This document shows positions 17,955-27,132 of a DNA stretch of 64,000 nucleotides, piece after piece (position 1 is the first letter of the stretch; the number at the start of each line of letters is the position of its first letter). Below the pieces are notes generated by a model. The model was not told the DNA's origin. It was given only the letters and a program-made list of their open reading frames with translations, and did no database searches. Made by a program: the position numbers and the translations under genes. The stretch comes from an uncultured Saprospiraceae bacterium (GTDB lineage Bacteria; Bacteroidota; Bacteroidia; Chitinophagales; Saprospiraceae): contig CALJPQ010000002.1 of the NCBI GenBank assembly GCA_937980645.1, positions 156,478-220,477 on the forward strand, given 5' to 3'.

Positions 17955-18788
17955 TCAGAAGCGCACCCTTACGGCCGCACCCAGCCCCGTCGGTTCTACG
18001 GACATGCTCCAGGCGGGCTCGGGCTGCGGTGGAGGCGCCATGCCGTAAAAGCCCAATTTGTCATTGTACTGGCGAATGGCCGGCCCGAAATGGTTAGCCG
18101 CCTGGTTAATGTTCACGGCGCCGATGATACCGCTCATAGCGCCCAATCCGAAGAGCATCCAACCGCCCACAGGGCTTCTCTTTGGGCCGTTGTCGTATGT
18201 GTTGTACATAGAGACATAACGCACATCGCGATCAACCGTATTGACAATGGCCAGCGTAAGACCCGCAGTGCCCGCCAGCGCGCCTATCCACGCCAGAGGC
18301 ACGCCTGTAACAATCAGTTCGCGCCCCTTTTCAAACTGCGGCAATGCCTCCGGACAATACGCCTGGACGTAAGAGCGGGCCACGAGCATAGTTACCGGCT
18401 GGTTGTTCATGAGAAAATTCGAGCCTCCAGTGTACTGAATGTAGGCGTTCAACCCTGTTTCTAAGGTCAAGACACTGCGCTCTATCTGCCCTGGCTGGCC
18501 TCGATGGGTGCGGGTGCCCGGCGTTACTTTGCCCGAACAGGGCGCAAAGCGCTCTACCGTGCCGTTGGCTAAGCGAATGTAGTCAATGTCGCATACCTCG
18601 TAGGCATAAATAGGCCCATCTAAGTTGTCGGAGCGGTGAAAGCGCACGGTTGTGGAGGTTATTTCCAGCACTTTGGCTTCAATGACTCTCCCCTGGCGAA
18701 GGAAAATGCGATCCTGGGCACCCAGCGTTCCGGCGGCGAGCACACTCAAGCCGCACCACAGCGAGAGAAAAAGGATGTACTTCATCAT
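17955..18788 (-). CDS. Secreted/membrane protein of unknown function
   Basis: A 277-aa protein with a clear signal peptide (MMKYILFLSLWCGLSVLAAGTLGAQ) followed by a short domain of the type DRIFLRQGRVIEAKVLEITSTTV, which resembles small exported domains linked to SH3-like folds. Two hydrophobic, glycine-rich segments (about 160-182 and 208-230) follow. The C-terminus, ending AAVRVRF with terminal Phe, is compatible with an outer-membrane strand. No family was recognised. It converges on mvaD. Confidence 0.65.
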   Translation of the reverse strand: MMKYILFLSLWCGLSVLAAGTLGAQDRIFLRQGRVIEAKVLEITSTTVRFHRSDNLDGPIYAYEVCDIDYIRLANGTVERFAPCSGKVTPGTRTHRGQPGQIERSVLTLETGLNAYIQYTGGSNFLMNNQPVTMLVARSYVQAYCPEALPQFEKGRELIVTGVPLAWIGALAGTAGLTLAIVNTVDRDVRYVSMYNTYDNGPKRSPVGGWMLFGLGAMSGIIGAVNINQAANHFGPAIRQYNDKLGFYGMAPPPQPEPAWSMSVEPTGLGAAVRVRF

Positions 18789-18979
18789 GTGTTCAAGTAA
18801 ATGTGGTGTGAGAATGATTCTTTTTGGGCTGCGGTACTTTCGCTTGTAAAGGTGTGGGAGGACAGGGAAGGTTCCAACTATCTGGTGTGGATTTAACGTT
18901 TTGCTAACCCTTTCCTAAGGCACTGCCAATGCTGCTCAAAATCACTTTCGGTATTTTTCTCTGAACCTTAAGGCGCGCC

Positions 18980-18987
18980 TACCTTTG
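18980..18987 (+). promoter_or_regulatory. -7 box for the di-haem peroxidase gene
   Basis: TACCTTTG matches TAnnTTTG and ends 8 bases before the ATG at 18996, implying an almost leaderless mRNA. Confidence 0.55.
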
Positions 18988-18995
18988 CAGTTGCT

Positions 18996-19946
18996 ATGAA
19001 ACACGCCTTTTTCGTCTTCATTCTGTTGAGTATAGCAGCGCTGGGGCTGACGGCTTTTCAGCCGGAACGGCGCGAAGACCTCACGCGCGAGGAACTGGGG
19101 CGCCTGCTGTTTGAGGATAAAATCCTTTCGGCCGACCAAAGCATCAGTTGCGCGTCGTGTCATATTCCAGCGTTTGCCTTTGGCGACACTTCGGCCGTCA
19201 GCCTGGGGGTGGGTGGTCAGAAAGGTACGCGCAATACGCCGCCTATTACCAACATGTCGTTTCGTTCCAGCTTCTTTTGGGATGGCCGAGCTACTACGCT
19301 GGAAGAGCAAGTGCTGCGCCCGATTGAAAACCCTGTTGAAATGGCGCTTCCACTGGCGGAAGCCATAAGCCGCCTGCGTGCGGATGCGCGCTACGAAGGC
19401 TATTTCCGAACCCTCTATGGCCGTGCGCCCGATACGACCGCGCTGGCTGATGCACTGGCTGCTTTCATTCGCACGTTAGAGACCGCCGACACGCCTTTCG
19501 ACCGCTGGATGCGTGGCGATGAGCACGCCATGAGCGCCGCTGCTGTGCGCGGGCGTGCTATCTTCATGGATAAGGGCAAGTGTTTCGACTGCCATTTTGG
19601 CCCGGACTTTACGGGCGATGAATTCCGAAATATTGGCCTCTTTAACGGCAAAGACCTCAACGACCCGGGGCGTTTCGCCATTACGAAAGACTCTGCCGAT
19701 CTGGGCCGTTTCAAGGTGCCCGGCCTGCGCAACGTGGCCGTTTCGGCGCCTTACATGCACCACGGCGCCTTCCGCACGCTGCGCGAAGTGATTGACTACT
19801 ACGATACCCCTGACCGCTTCGTGCCCAACAGCATCGGGCGCGACACGCTGCTGGTCCGCCCGCTGGGCCTGACGGAGGCCGAAAAAGACGACTTAGAGGC
19901 CTTCCTGCATGCTCTGACCGACGACCGCTTCGTGCGCAAGCCCTGA
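18996..19946 (+). CDS. Di-haem cytochrome c peroxidase (CcpA/MauG family)
   Basis: A 316-aa periplasmic enzyme reducing hydrogen peroxide with electrons from c-type cytochromes. A signal peptide (about 1-21) is followed by two CxxCH haem sites, CASCH (52-56) and CFDCH (196-200). The conserved peroxidase stretches RNTPPITN, FFWDGRA and RNVAVSAPYMHHG are present. Its haems need the Ccm machinery encoded at 155-3373. It has its own promoter and no operon partner. MauG-like oxidases share the fold, so the exact substrate is not fixed by sequence. Confidence 0.92.
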   Translation: MKHAFFVFILLSIAALGLTAFQPERREDLTREELGRLLFEDKILSADQSISCASCHIPAFAFGDTSAVSLGVGGQKGTRNTPPITNMSFRSSFFWDGRATTLEEQVLRPIENPVEMALPLAEAISRLRADARYEGYFRTLYGRAPDTTALADALAAFIRTLETADTPFDRWMRGDEHAMSAAAVRGRAIFMDKGKCFDCHFGPDFTGDEFRNIGLFNGKDLNDPGRFAITKDSADLGRFKVPGLRNVAVSAPYMHHGAFRTLREVIDYYDTPDRFVPNSIGRDTLLVRPLGLTEAEKDDLEAFLHALTDDRFVRKP

Positions 19947-20050
19947 GCCCTCACGGACGCTCACGAGTGTATCTTACCTGCCCCATAGACGTCTGCGCGC
20001 AAAAACAAACCACAGGTCGTCGGAAGGGTACCGAACGGCAGTGCCAAAAG

Positions 20051-20058
20051 TACTTTTG
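20051..20058 (+). promoter_or_regulatory. -7 box for the DUF2911 gene
   Basis: TACTTTTG matches TAnnTTTG, 92 bases before the chosen ATG. It is half of a perfect palindrome (CAAAAGTACTTTTG at 20045-20058), so the site could also bind a dimeric regulator. Confidence 0.45.
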
Positions 20059-20150
20059 CGGCAGAACACCTGCCGGGTGTTAACCTTTTCCCGAAAACGG
20101 TGTTTACTGAGGCGAGAAACAATTATTCACTAAAACCTGGTCCTTTCAGC

Positions 20151-21008
20151 ATGAAAAACTTGCTTCCAACTCTTGCTTTCGCTCTGTTGTTGTGCGTTTC
20201 GTCGGTCTTTGCCCAGATTAAAACCCCACAGCCCAGCCCGCTGGGCAACCTGAGCCAGACTGTTGGCTTAGTCAAAATTGATGTCGAATACTCGCGCCCC
20301 AGCGCTAAAGGACGTAAGATATTCGGCGGCTTGGTACCCTACGGGGAGATGTGGCGCACCGGTGCGAATGCTTCCACGAAAATTACATTTGCCGACGAGG
20401 TGAAGGTGAACTATGTCAACCTGCCCAAAGGTACCTACGCACTTTACACCATCCCTGGTGAAAAGGAATGGACGATCATTTTCTACAAAAACACCACTTT
20501 TTGGGGCGTGCCTGATGCGAAGTCATTTAAAGAGGAAGACGTCGCCGCCCGCTTTAAGGTGCCGGTAAAGACCATTGCCGAGAAGGTAGAAACCTTCACC
20601 ATCAACATCGGCAACCTGACCAATAGCAGCGCCGACATGGAGCTGGTCTGGGAAAATACGAAGGTTGTCATCCCGATTCAGGTGGATACCGACGCGAAAG
20701 TGATGGCTGACATCAAGTCCACAATGGCCGGCCCGAAGGCCAACGATTACTACGCTGCTGCTCGCTATTACTACGAAGAAGACAAAGACATGCAGCAGGC
20801 GTTGGAGTGGGTGAACAAAAACATCGAAATGGCGGGCGAAAAGTTCTGGGTACTGCGCCTGAAGGCGAACATCCTGGCTAAACTGGGCCGCTACCAGGAG
20901 GCAATTGCGGTGGCTAATCGAAGCACGGAGCTGGCCAAAGCTGACGGCAATACCGACTATCCGCGCATGAACGAAGAGTCCATCGCCGAATGGAAGAAGA
21001 AACTATAG
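20151..21008 (+). CDS. DUF2911 domain protein with C-terminal TPR-like region
   Basis: A 285-aa exported protein: signal peptide (about 1-21), DUF2911 domain (about 25-180, with VEYSRPSAKGRKIFG, PYGEMWRTGAN and KGTYALYTIPG) and a C-terminal helical region (ALEWVNKNIEM..., AKLGRYQEAIAVA) resembling TPR repeats. DUF2911 proteins are common in Bacteroidota and have no established function. The ATG at 20151 directly precedes the signal sequence, whereas the 20100 ATG would add unlike residues. It is monocistronic, with promoter and terminator on either side. Confidence 0.88.
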   Translation: MKNLLPTLAFALLLCVSSVFAQIKTPQPSPLGNLSQTVGLVKIDVEYSRPSAKGRKIFGGLVPYGEMWRTGANASTKITFADEVKVNYVNLPKGTYALYTIPGEKEWTIIFYKNTTFWGVPDAKSFKEEDVAARFKVPVKTIAEKVETFTINIGNLTNSSADMELVWENTKVVIPIQVDTDAKVMADIKSTMAGPKANDYYAAARYYYEEDKDMQQALEWVNKNIEMAGEKFWVLRLKANILAKLGRYQEAIAVANRSTELAKADGNTDYPRMNEESIAEWKKKL

Positions 21009-21041
21009 GGTAGGATGCCAGGACTTTCAGCCCTGCGACCA

Positions 21042-21076
21042 AAGCCCACGTCGGCATACCGGCGTGGGCTTTTTTC
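21042..21076 (+). terminator. Intrinsic terminator after the DUF2911 gene
   Basis: A hairpin with arms AAAGCCCACG and CGTGGGCTTT around a GC-rich loop is followed by a run of T. Confidence 0.85.
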
Positions 21077-21214
21077 TAAGTGAACCAGGGGCCTGAGGGC
21101 TGGGATGTCATTTCACCCAAAAAATCCTGCTCATTCGAGCGAAAACCGATTTCCGATTTCGCCAAATAGTGGGCGTTGCTGCTTCTTTGCGGGGCGTAAA
21201 AAACAAAGGGTTAC

Positions 21215-22855
21215 ATGTCGAAAACAGCATTGAATGTAGAAGCCGAAAAGAATGCCGACGCCATGCGCTTAGCTGTGGGCAAGGTTAATCGCCTGCTGGA
21301 GCAAATAGCGCAAGGGGGAGGCAAAAAACGGATAGAAAAGCTGCACCAAGAGGGCAAGATGACGGCGCGTGAGCGGATAGATTACCTGCTCGATGCCGAC
21401 TCGCCGCGCATTGAAATCGGTGCTTTTGCCGGCTACGAGATGTATGCCGAGCACGGAGGATGCCCGGCCGGCGGTGTGGTGGTAGTTATCGGATACGTGC
21501 GTGGGCGGCAGGTAATTGTCGTGGCCAATGACGCTACGGTAAAGGCCGGCGCCTGGTTTCCCATCACAGGTAAGAAGAACCTACGCGCGCAAGAAATCGC
21601 CATGGAAAACCGCTTGCCCATCATTTACCTGGTGGATAGCGCCGGTGTTTACCTGCCGATGCAGGATGAGATTTTCCCGGATAAAGAGCATTTTGGCCGT
21701 ATTTTCCGCAACAATGCTCGCCTGTCTGCTGCTGGCATTCCGCAAATAGCGGCCATCATGGGCGCCTGCGTGGCCGGCGGCGCCTACCTGCCCATCATGT
21801 CTGATGAGGCGCTCATCGTTGAGGGCACGGGGTCGGTCTTTTTAGCAGGGCCTTATTTAGTAAAGGCTGCTATCGGCGAGCAGGTGGACAAACAGACGCT
21901 TGGCGGAGCGAGCACACACTCGGAAATCTCCGGCGTTACGGACTACAAGATGCCTGACGATAAGACCTGCTTAGACACCATCAAGGAATTGGTGGACAAA
22001 CTGGGCCAGCCGCAATCTGCTGGCTTCGACCGGGTAGCGCCCCGACCGCCCTACGGAGACCCGAATGAACTGTTTGAAATTTACCCCGAAAACGGCGCCA
22101 AACCCTACGATACCATCGAGCTATTGCGCCGCATCGTGGACGATGGCCACTTAGTACAGTACAAAGAGCACTACGGTAAAACCATCATCACCGCTTACGC
22201 GCGTATTGACGGCTGGGCCGTGGGTATTGTGGCCAATAACCGCCAGGTCGTCAAGAACGCTAAAGGCGAAATCCAGTTTGGCGGAGTCATTTACTCCGAC
22301 TCTGCCGATAAGGCCACGCGCTTCATCCTGAACTGCAACCAGAAGAAAATCCCGTTAGTATTCTTCCACGACGTTACGGGCTTCATGGTAGGCACGCGCT
22401 CCGAGCACGGCGGCATCATCAAGGACGGAGCGAAAATGGTGAATGCTGTAGCCAACTCTACGGTGCCCAAGTTCAGCGTGGTAGTGGGTAATTCCTACGG
22501 GGCGGGCAATTACGCCATGTGCGGCAAGGCATACGACCCGCGACTCATCGTGGCCTGGCCTACGGCCAAAATCGCCGTTATGGGTGGCGACCAGGCGGCC
22601 AAAGTGCTGACGCAAATCCAGGTACAAGCCCTTAAAGATAAGGGCAAGCTGGCTGACCCCGAAGCTGAAAAAGCGCTGTACGAAGAGATCAAGGCGCGCT
22701 ACGACGCACAAACGACGCCTTACTATGCGGCAGCTCGCTTGTGGGTGGACGCCATCATTGACCCGCGCGACACGCGCCGCTGGATCAGCATGGGCATCGA
22801 GGCGGCCAACCACGCGCCAGTGGAGAAGTTCAATGTCGGCGTTATTCAGGTCTAA
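21215..22855 (+). CDS. Acyl-CoA carboxylase, carboxyltransferase (beta) subunit
   Basis: This 546-aa subunit transfers the carboxyl group from carboxybiotin to an acyl-CoA. It has the two-domain crotonase-like fold with oxyanion-hole glycines in ACVAGGAYLP and GNSYGAGNYAM. The stretch KNLRAQEIAMENRLPIIYLVDSAGVYLPMQDE (about 127-158) is closer to methylcrotonyl-CoA carboxylase MccB than to propionyl-CoA carboxylase, so leucine degradation is a plausible role, but substrate cannot be fixed from sequence. The biotin-carrying alpha subunit is not in the window. It converges on hflX. Confidence 0.87.
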   Translation: MSKTALNVEAEKNADAMRLAVGKVNRLLEQIAQGGGKKRIEKLHQEGKMTARERIDYLLDADSPRIEIGAFAGYEMYAEHGGCPAGGVVVVIGYVRGRQVIVVANDATVKAGAWFPITGKKNLRAQEIAMENRLPIIYLVDSAGVYLPMQDEIFPDKEHFGRIFRNNARLSAAGIPQIAAIMGACVAGGAYLPIMSDEALIVEGTGSVFLAGPYLVKAAIGEQVDKQTLGGASTHSEISGVTDYKMPDDKTCLDTIKELVDKLGQPQSAGFDRVAPRPPYGDPNELFEIYPENGAKPYDTIELLRRIVDDGHLVQYKEHYGKTIITAYARIDGWAVGIVANNRQVVKNAKGEIQFGGVIYSDSADKATRFILNCNQKKIPLVFFHDVTGFMVGTRSEHGGIIKDGAKMVNAVANSTVPKFSVVVGNSYGAGNYAMCGKAYDPRLIVAWPTAKIAVMGGDQAAKVLTQIQVQALKDKGKLADPEAEKALYEEIKARYDAQTTPYYAAARLWVDAIIDPRDTRRWISMGIEAANHAPVEKFNVGVIQV

Positions 22856-22929
22856 AAAGCGCTGCAGACCGTTGCCGATGTCTTGCCCAAATCATGCGCT
22901 ACTTTTCTGAGAGCGCTGGACAAAAGCGC

Positions 22930-24138
22930 TTACCACGCCTGCATGCGGTGCGGATAGCGCGTGAGGTACAGCCCCCGGATATGGCTGCTCATCAGCTCGC
23001 GCAAGGCGTCAATGCCCTCGCGGGTGCGGGCGGAGATAAACACACCTTCACCGAAAGTATTCCGGAGGCGCTCGGCCAGTTCGCGCTCCAGGTCGCGCCG
23101 TGTTTGGGCGTCTAAGAGGGCGTCGAAGTAGCGTTCGCGGTACAGGTCTATTTTGTTATAGACCATGATGGTGGTTTTTTCTGCCGCGCCCAGTTCGGCC
23201 AGCGTCTGTTGTACGGTGCGGATGTGGTCTTCAAATTGCGGGTGTGCCACATCCACGACGTGCAGCAGCAGGTCGCTTTCGCGCACCTCGTCTAAGGTGC
23301 TTTTGAAACTTTCCACTAAGTGGTGCGGCAGTTTGCGGATGAACCCCACAGTATCGGACAGCAAGAAAGGCATCTGCCCGAAAACCACTTTGCGCACGGT
23401 GGTGTCTAAGGTGGCAAACAGTCGGTCTTCGGCCAGCACCTCAGATTTACTTAACAAGTTCATCAGTGTGCTCTTGCCGGCGTTGGTGTAGCCCACCAAG
23501 GCGACGCGCACCCACTCGCCGCGGGTTTTGCGTTGCGTTTGGGCCTGCCGGTCAATGTCGCGCAGCTTTTGCTCCAGCGCCTTGATGCGTTGCTGTACTA
23601 AGCGGCGGTCGGTTTCTATCTGCGTTTCACCCGGGCCGCGCATGCCGATGCCGCCGCGCTGGCGCTCTAAGTGCGTCCACAGACCGCGCAGGCGAGGCAG
23701 GAGGTATTTCATCTGTGCCAGTTCGACTTGTGCCTTGGCTTGCGCCGTTTGCGCCCGACGGGCAAAGATGTCTAAGATGAGCGTAGAGCGGTCTATGATT
23801 TTGACCTTGAGCGCCTCCTCTAAGTTATTGGTCTGTTTGCCCGTGAGGTCATCGTCAAAAATGACCATATTCACCTCCGGGTGCCGTTCCAGATAAAGGC
23901 GTATTTCCTCTACTTTGCCTTTGCCGATAAAGGTGCGGTGATCGGGATGATCCAATCGCTGGGTAAAGCGACGCACCGTATGTGCTCCGGCGGTCAGGGC
24001 CAGAAATTCCAACTCATCTAAATACTCCTGTGCCTGCGTATCGCTGACTTGCGGCGTTATCAGACCTACCAGCACGGCATATTCCTCTTCCACGTTCCAG
24101 TGGTCTATCTTTTCGCCTAAGGTCCATTCTTTGGCCAT
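22930..24138 (-). CDS. hflX: GTPase HflX
   Basis: A 402-aa ribosome-associated GTPase that helps split or rescue stalled ribosomes. The N-terminal HflX domain (about 20-195, with TFIGKGKVEEI and the arginine/glycine-rich GGIGMRGPGETQIETDRR) precedes the G domain with GYTNAGKST (G1), DTVGF (G3) and NKID (G4). All nucleotide-binding motifs are intact. It is transcribed alone from the -7 box at 24159-24166. Confidence 0.95.
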   Translation of the reverse strand: MAKEWTLGEKIDHWNVEEEYAVLVGLITPQVSDTQAQEYLDELEFLALTAGAHTVRRFTQRLDHPDHRTFIGKGKVEEIRLYLERHPEVNMVIFDDDLTGKQTNNLEEALKVKIIDRSTLILDIFARRAQTAQAKAQVELAQMKYLLPRLRGLWTHLERQRGGIGMRGPGETQIETDRRLVQQRIKALEQKLRDIDRQAQTQRKTRGEWVRVALVGYTNAGKSTLMNLLSKSEVLAEDRLFATLDTTVRKVVFGQMPFLLSDTVGFIRKLPHHLVESFKSTLDEVRESDLLLHVVDVAHPQFEDHIRTVQQTLAELGAAEKTTIMVYNKIDLYRERYFDALLDAQTRRDLERELAERLRNTFGEGVFISARTREGIDALRELMSSHIRGLYLTRYPHRMQAW

Positions 24139-24158
24139 ATGTTCTCGTGTTTTTGAAA

Positions 24159-24166
24159 CAAAGGTA
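24159..24166 (-). promoter_or_regulatory. -7 box for hflX
   Basis: The minus strand reads TACCTTTG, 20 bases upstream of the hflX ATG. Confidence 0.6.
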
Positions 24167-24686
24167 AAGGGTATGCAGTCAGTTTTCCATGAGGGTTCCT
24201 TTTGGCCGAATAGTGCAGCGATGAATGTTGGCTATAGAGCGCTTTAGCCAGGTCTTCCTATGCACCTGTTGTATCGCTTGACGTCGTGGGGCCCGTTCAC
24301 TAAGGCTGCTTGTGCATACTTACTGTTTTGGCCATGAGCAGTGAGAGCTACAGGACGAGTCGCCTTGAGCCGCTTGAGGGATGAAGTAGGCCCGGGTGGC
24401 CCTGCCAAAAGAGGTTCGGCCGGTCGCCAAAGGCATCAGGAGTTGCGAGTGTGAAATTTTTTTAGAGACTATAATTGGTTTTGGATGAAACCTATATACC
24501 TGTAAATAAGACTGTTAAGATAAATGTGGTCGAAAAAATCCATTCGAGGGCATACGAGATTATGGAGTAGCCGTTAATTTTGGCCTCGGTTTTGATGGGC
24601 GGCGGCCTTTTCGTCCGAAAACCGACGCTTGCGCCCCTCTAAACCGCTTCCGAAACCACATTTTTTAATCTCTTAAATGAACGCTT
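24167..24686. other. Divergent intergenic region hflX / rpoN
   Basis: About 520 bases with no gene-like frame. It is probably the rpoN promoter and leader region; the AT-rich part is at 24450-24560. It includes the 14-mer TTTTCGTCCGAAAA at 24608-24621, a sequence also found at 3477-3490. I see no clear TAnnTTTG box for rpoN. Confidence 0.5.
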
Positions 24687-26291
24687 ATGGCTGTTGCTAC
24701 TCGGCAGACCCTTACCCAAACGCAGCAGATAAAGCTGTCGCCTCAGCAGATCCAGCTGATGAAACTGCTGCAAATCCCAACCAGCGAACTCGACCAGCGC
24801 ATTCAGGAAGAAATAGAGGCTAATCCGGCCCTGGAGCGCGAGGACGATGATCTCGACTCATCCTTAGATCACGGGGAAGAAGGTGGCTTGCGCCCGGATG
24901 ATGCGGAAGCGGAAACCGAGAACAGCGAAAGCGAGTTGGAAGCCATAGAACGCGAAAGCAGTGAAGAGTACGCCGAAGAAGAAGCCGAATCCTTGGGCAA
25001 TGATGACTCGGGCATAGACGACGACTTCATGCGCGACTTTATTGAAGATGATCCAGGTACCTATGGTCTGCGCGGCGAAGATTATGGCCAGTCAGAAGAG
25101 GAAAAGAGTGTCCCCATTAAGTTTGAAAAGACCATCCACGAATATCTGGAGGAGCAGCTTGGTCTCCAAAACCTGGATGGCGAGCGCGAGCGCATCATTG
25201 CCATGCAGATCATCGGTTCTCTTGATGACGATGGCTATTTGCGCCGCGATCTAGATGCCATGGTCAATGACTTGTTGTTCAGCCAGAACATTCGCACCAC
25301 ACGCGAAGAGCTGGAAAAATTGCTTCACGTCATTCAGCAGTTTGACCCCCCTGGCATTGGGGCGCGTGATCTGCGCGAGTGCCTGCTTATTCAACTCAGG
25401 CACAAGCTGCAAGGCGAGCAGAGCAACCTCTCGCCTTCCGAAAAACAGGCCATTCAATCAGCCATCAAGATACTTGAGTCTTATTTTGAGGAGTTTTCCA
25501 AAAAACACTACTCCAAACTGGTTCGCCATCTCGGCATTACTGAAGAAGAACTCAAGCCTATCATCGGCGAGGTGCTGAAACTCAATCCCAAGCCCGCCAG
25601 CAGCTTTTCTTCTCGTAGCGAAATCGTGCACAATTATATCGTGCCTGACTTCATCGTTACGAACCGCGACGGTGATCTGGAACTTTCTTTAAATGCCCGT
25701 AATGCGCCGGAACTACGCATCAGCGAATACTTTCGCGAAATGCTGCGCGCTCATAACCACCACCACAACGGAAAACGACCTTCCAAACAAGACCGGGATG
25801 CCATTCTTTTTATCAAACAAAAAATAGAAAGTGCGCGCTGGTTTATTGACGCCATCAAGCAGCGCCAACAAACCATGATGCTGACCATGAATGCCATTCT
25901 CCAGCATCAGCGCGACTACTTCATGACCGGCGACGAGAAGCGGATACGCCCCATGATCTTGAAAGACATCGCCGACGCTACGGGCCTGGATATTTCCACA
26001 GTGTCGCGCGTGGCGAACTCCAAATACGTACAAACGGAATTTGGCACCAAGCGCCTTAAGGACTTCTTCTCCGAAAGCCTTCAAACACAGGAAGGCGATG
26101 AGGTATCTACGCTGGAGGTCAAGAAAATCCTGACGGAACTCATTTCTCAGGAAAATAAGCAGCGCCCGCTCTCGGATGAGAAGCTGAAGGAAATCCTGTT
26201 GCACAAAGGCTACAACATCGCTCGGCGTACCGTCGCCAAGTATCGCGAGCAGCTGGGCATTCCGGTGGCACGCCTGCGCAAACAACTCTGA
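24687..26291 (+). CDS. rpoN: RNA polymerase sigma-54 factor
   Basis: This alternative sigma factor (534 aa) directs RNA polymerase to -24/-12 promoters and needs an enhancer-binding ATPase. Region I is glutamine-rich and starts the protein (QTQQIKLSPQQIQLMKLLQIP, about 11-31). An unusually long acidic region II follows (about 48-125). The core-binding region and the helix-turn-helix (DISTVSRVANSKYV) lead to the C-terminal RpoN box ARRTVAKYRE. It is followed after 5 bases by dapD, which suggests cotranscription. No enhancer-binding protein is in the window. Confidence 0.95.
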   Translation: MAVATRQTLTQTQQIKLSPQQIQLMKLLQIPTSELDQRIQEEIEANPALEREDDDLDSSLDHGEEGGLRPDDAEAETENSESELEAIERESSEEYAEEEAESLGNDDSGIDDDFMRDFIEDDPGTYGLRGEDYGQSEEEKSVPIKFEKTIHEYLEEQLGLQNLDGERERIIAMQIIGSLDDDGYLRRDLDAMVNDLLFSQNIRTTREELEKLLHVIQQFDPPGIGARDLRECLLIQLRHKLQGEQSNLSPSEKQAIQSAIKILESYFEEFSKKHYSKLVRHLGITEEELKPIIGEVLKLNPKPASSFSSRSEIVHNYIVPDFIVTNRDGDLELSLNARNAPELRISEYFREMLRAHNHHHNGKRPSKQDRDAILFIKQKIESARWFIDAIKQRQQTMMLTMNAILQHQRDYFMTGDEKRIRPMILKDIADATGLDISTVSRVANSKYVQTEFGTKRLKDFFSESLQTQEGDEVSTLEVKKILTELISQENKQRPLSDEKLKEILLHKGYNIARRTVAKYREQLGIPVARLRKQL

Positions 26292-26296
26292 ACAAC

Positions 26297-27118
26297 ATGA
26301 CAGACCAACTCCGAATGCTGGTCGAGGCTGCCTGGGACGATCGCTCTCGGTTAACGCAGCGCGAAACCCAGCAAGCGATACGGGAGGTTATTGACCTGCT
26401 CGACCAGGGTATTCTGCGGGTAGCCGAACCGTTGCCCGAGGGTGAGTGGACGACCCATGAGTGGATCAAAAAGGCCGTTATCCTGTATTTTCCCATTCAG
26501 GACATGCGCACCATTGAGGTGGGCCCCTTTGAATACCACGACAAGATCCCACTGAAAAAGGGCTTTGCGCAGCAAGGGGTGCGCGTTGTGCCGCAGGCGC
26601 TGGCGCGCTACGGCGCTTACATCGAGCGTGGCGCCATTCTGATGCCCTCCTACGTCAACATTGGCGCATGGGTAGGCGCGGGTACGATGGTGGATACTTG
26701 GGCCACCGTTGGCTCCTGTGCTCAGATAGGGCGCAATGTTCACCTGGCGGGCGGTGTCGGCATTGGCGGTGTACTGGAGCCGCCGCAGGCCCGGCCTACG
26801 ATTATCGAAGACGACTGCTTCATTGGCTCGCGTTGCATCGTCGTGGAGGGCGTTCACGTCGAGCGCGAGGCCGTACTGGGGGCTAATGTAGTGCTCACGC
26901 AAAGTACGCACATCATTGACGTTACCGGCCCCGAACCCGTTCGCTATACTGGGCGCGTACCTGCGCGTTCGGTCGTCATTCCGGGCAGCTACACGCGCCA
27001 GTTTCCGGCGGGCACGTATCAGGTTTCGTGCGCCCTTATCATCGGGCAGCGCAAGGAGAGCACTGATAAAAAAGTTTCGCTCAACGACGCTCTGCGCGAC
27101 TATCAGGTCGCCGGCTAA
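26297..27118 (+). CDS. dapD: Tetrahydrodipicolinate N-succinyltransferase
   Basis: This enzyme (273 aa) succinylates tetrahydrodipicolinate in the succinylase branch of diaminopimelate/lysine synthesis. It has a left-handed beta-helix with hexapeptide repeats (INIGAWVGAGTMVDTWATVGSCAQIG, GVGIGGVLEP) and the typical length and N-terminal helices of DapD. Its ATG is 5 bases after the rpoN stop and the RDD gene follows after 14 bases, forming a compact operon. Confidence 0.95.
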   Translation: MTDQLRMLVEAAWDDRSRLTQRETQQAIREVIDLLDQGILRVAEPLPEGEWTTHEWIKKAVILYFPIQDMRTIEVGPFEYHDKIPLKKGFAQQGVRVVPQALARYGAYIERGAILMPSYVNIGAWVGAGTMVDTWATVGSCAQIGRNVHLAGGVGIGGVLEPPQARPTIIEDDCFIGSRCIVVEGVHVEREAVLGANVVLTQSTHIIDVTGPEPVRYTGRVPARSVVIPGSYTRQFPAGTYQVSCALIIGQRKESTDKKVSLNDALRDYQVAG

Positions 27119-27132
27119 CCTTTTGCTGTGGT

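Noticed and set aside
3477..24621. 14-mer TTTTCGTCCGAAAA at 3477-3490 and 24608-24621
   Set aside because: Only two copies, short, and palindromic in a way that can occur by chance; no consistent position relative to genes.
24139..24686. Possible -24/-12 sigma-54 promoters near rpoN and elsewhere
   Set aside because: No TGGCAC-N5-TTGC-like site was convincing in the intergenic regions I read.
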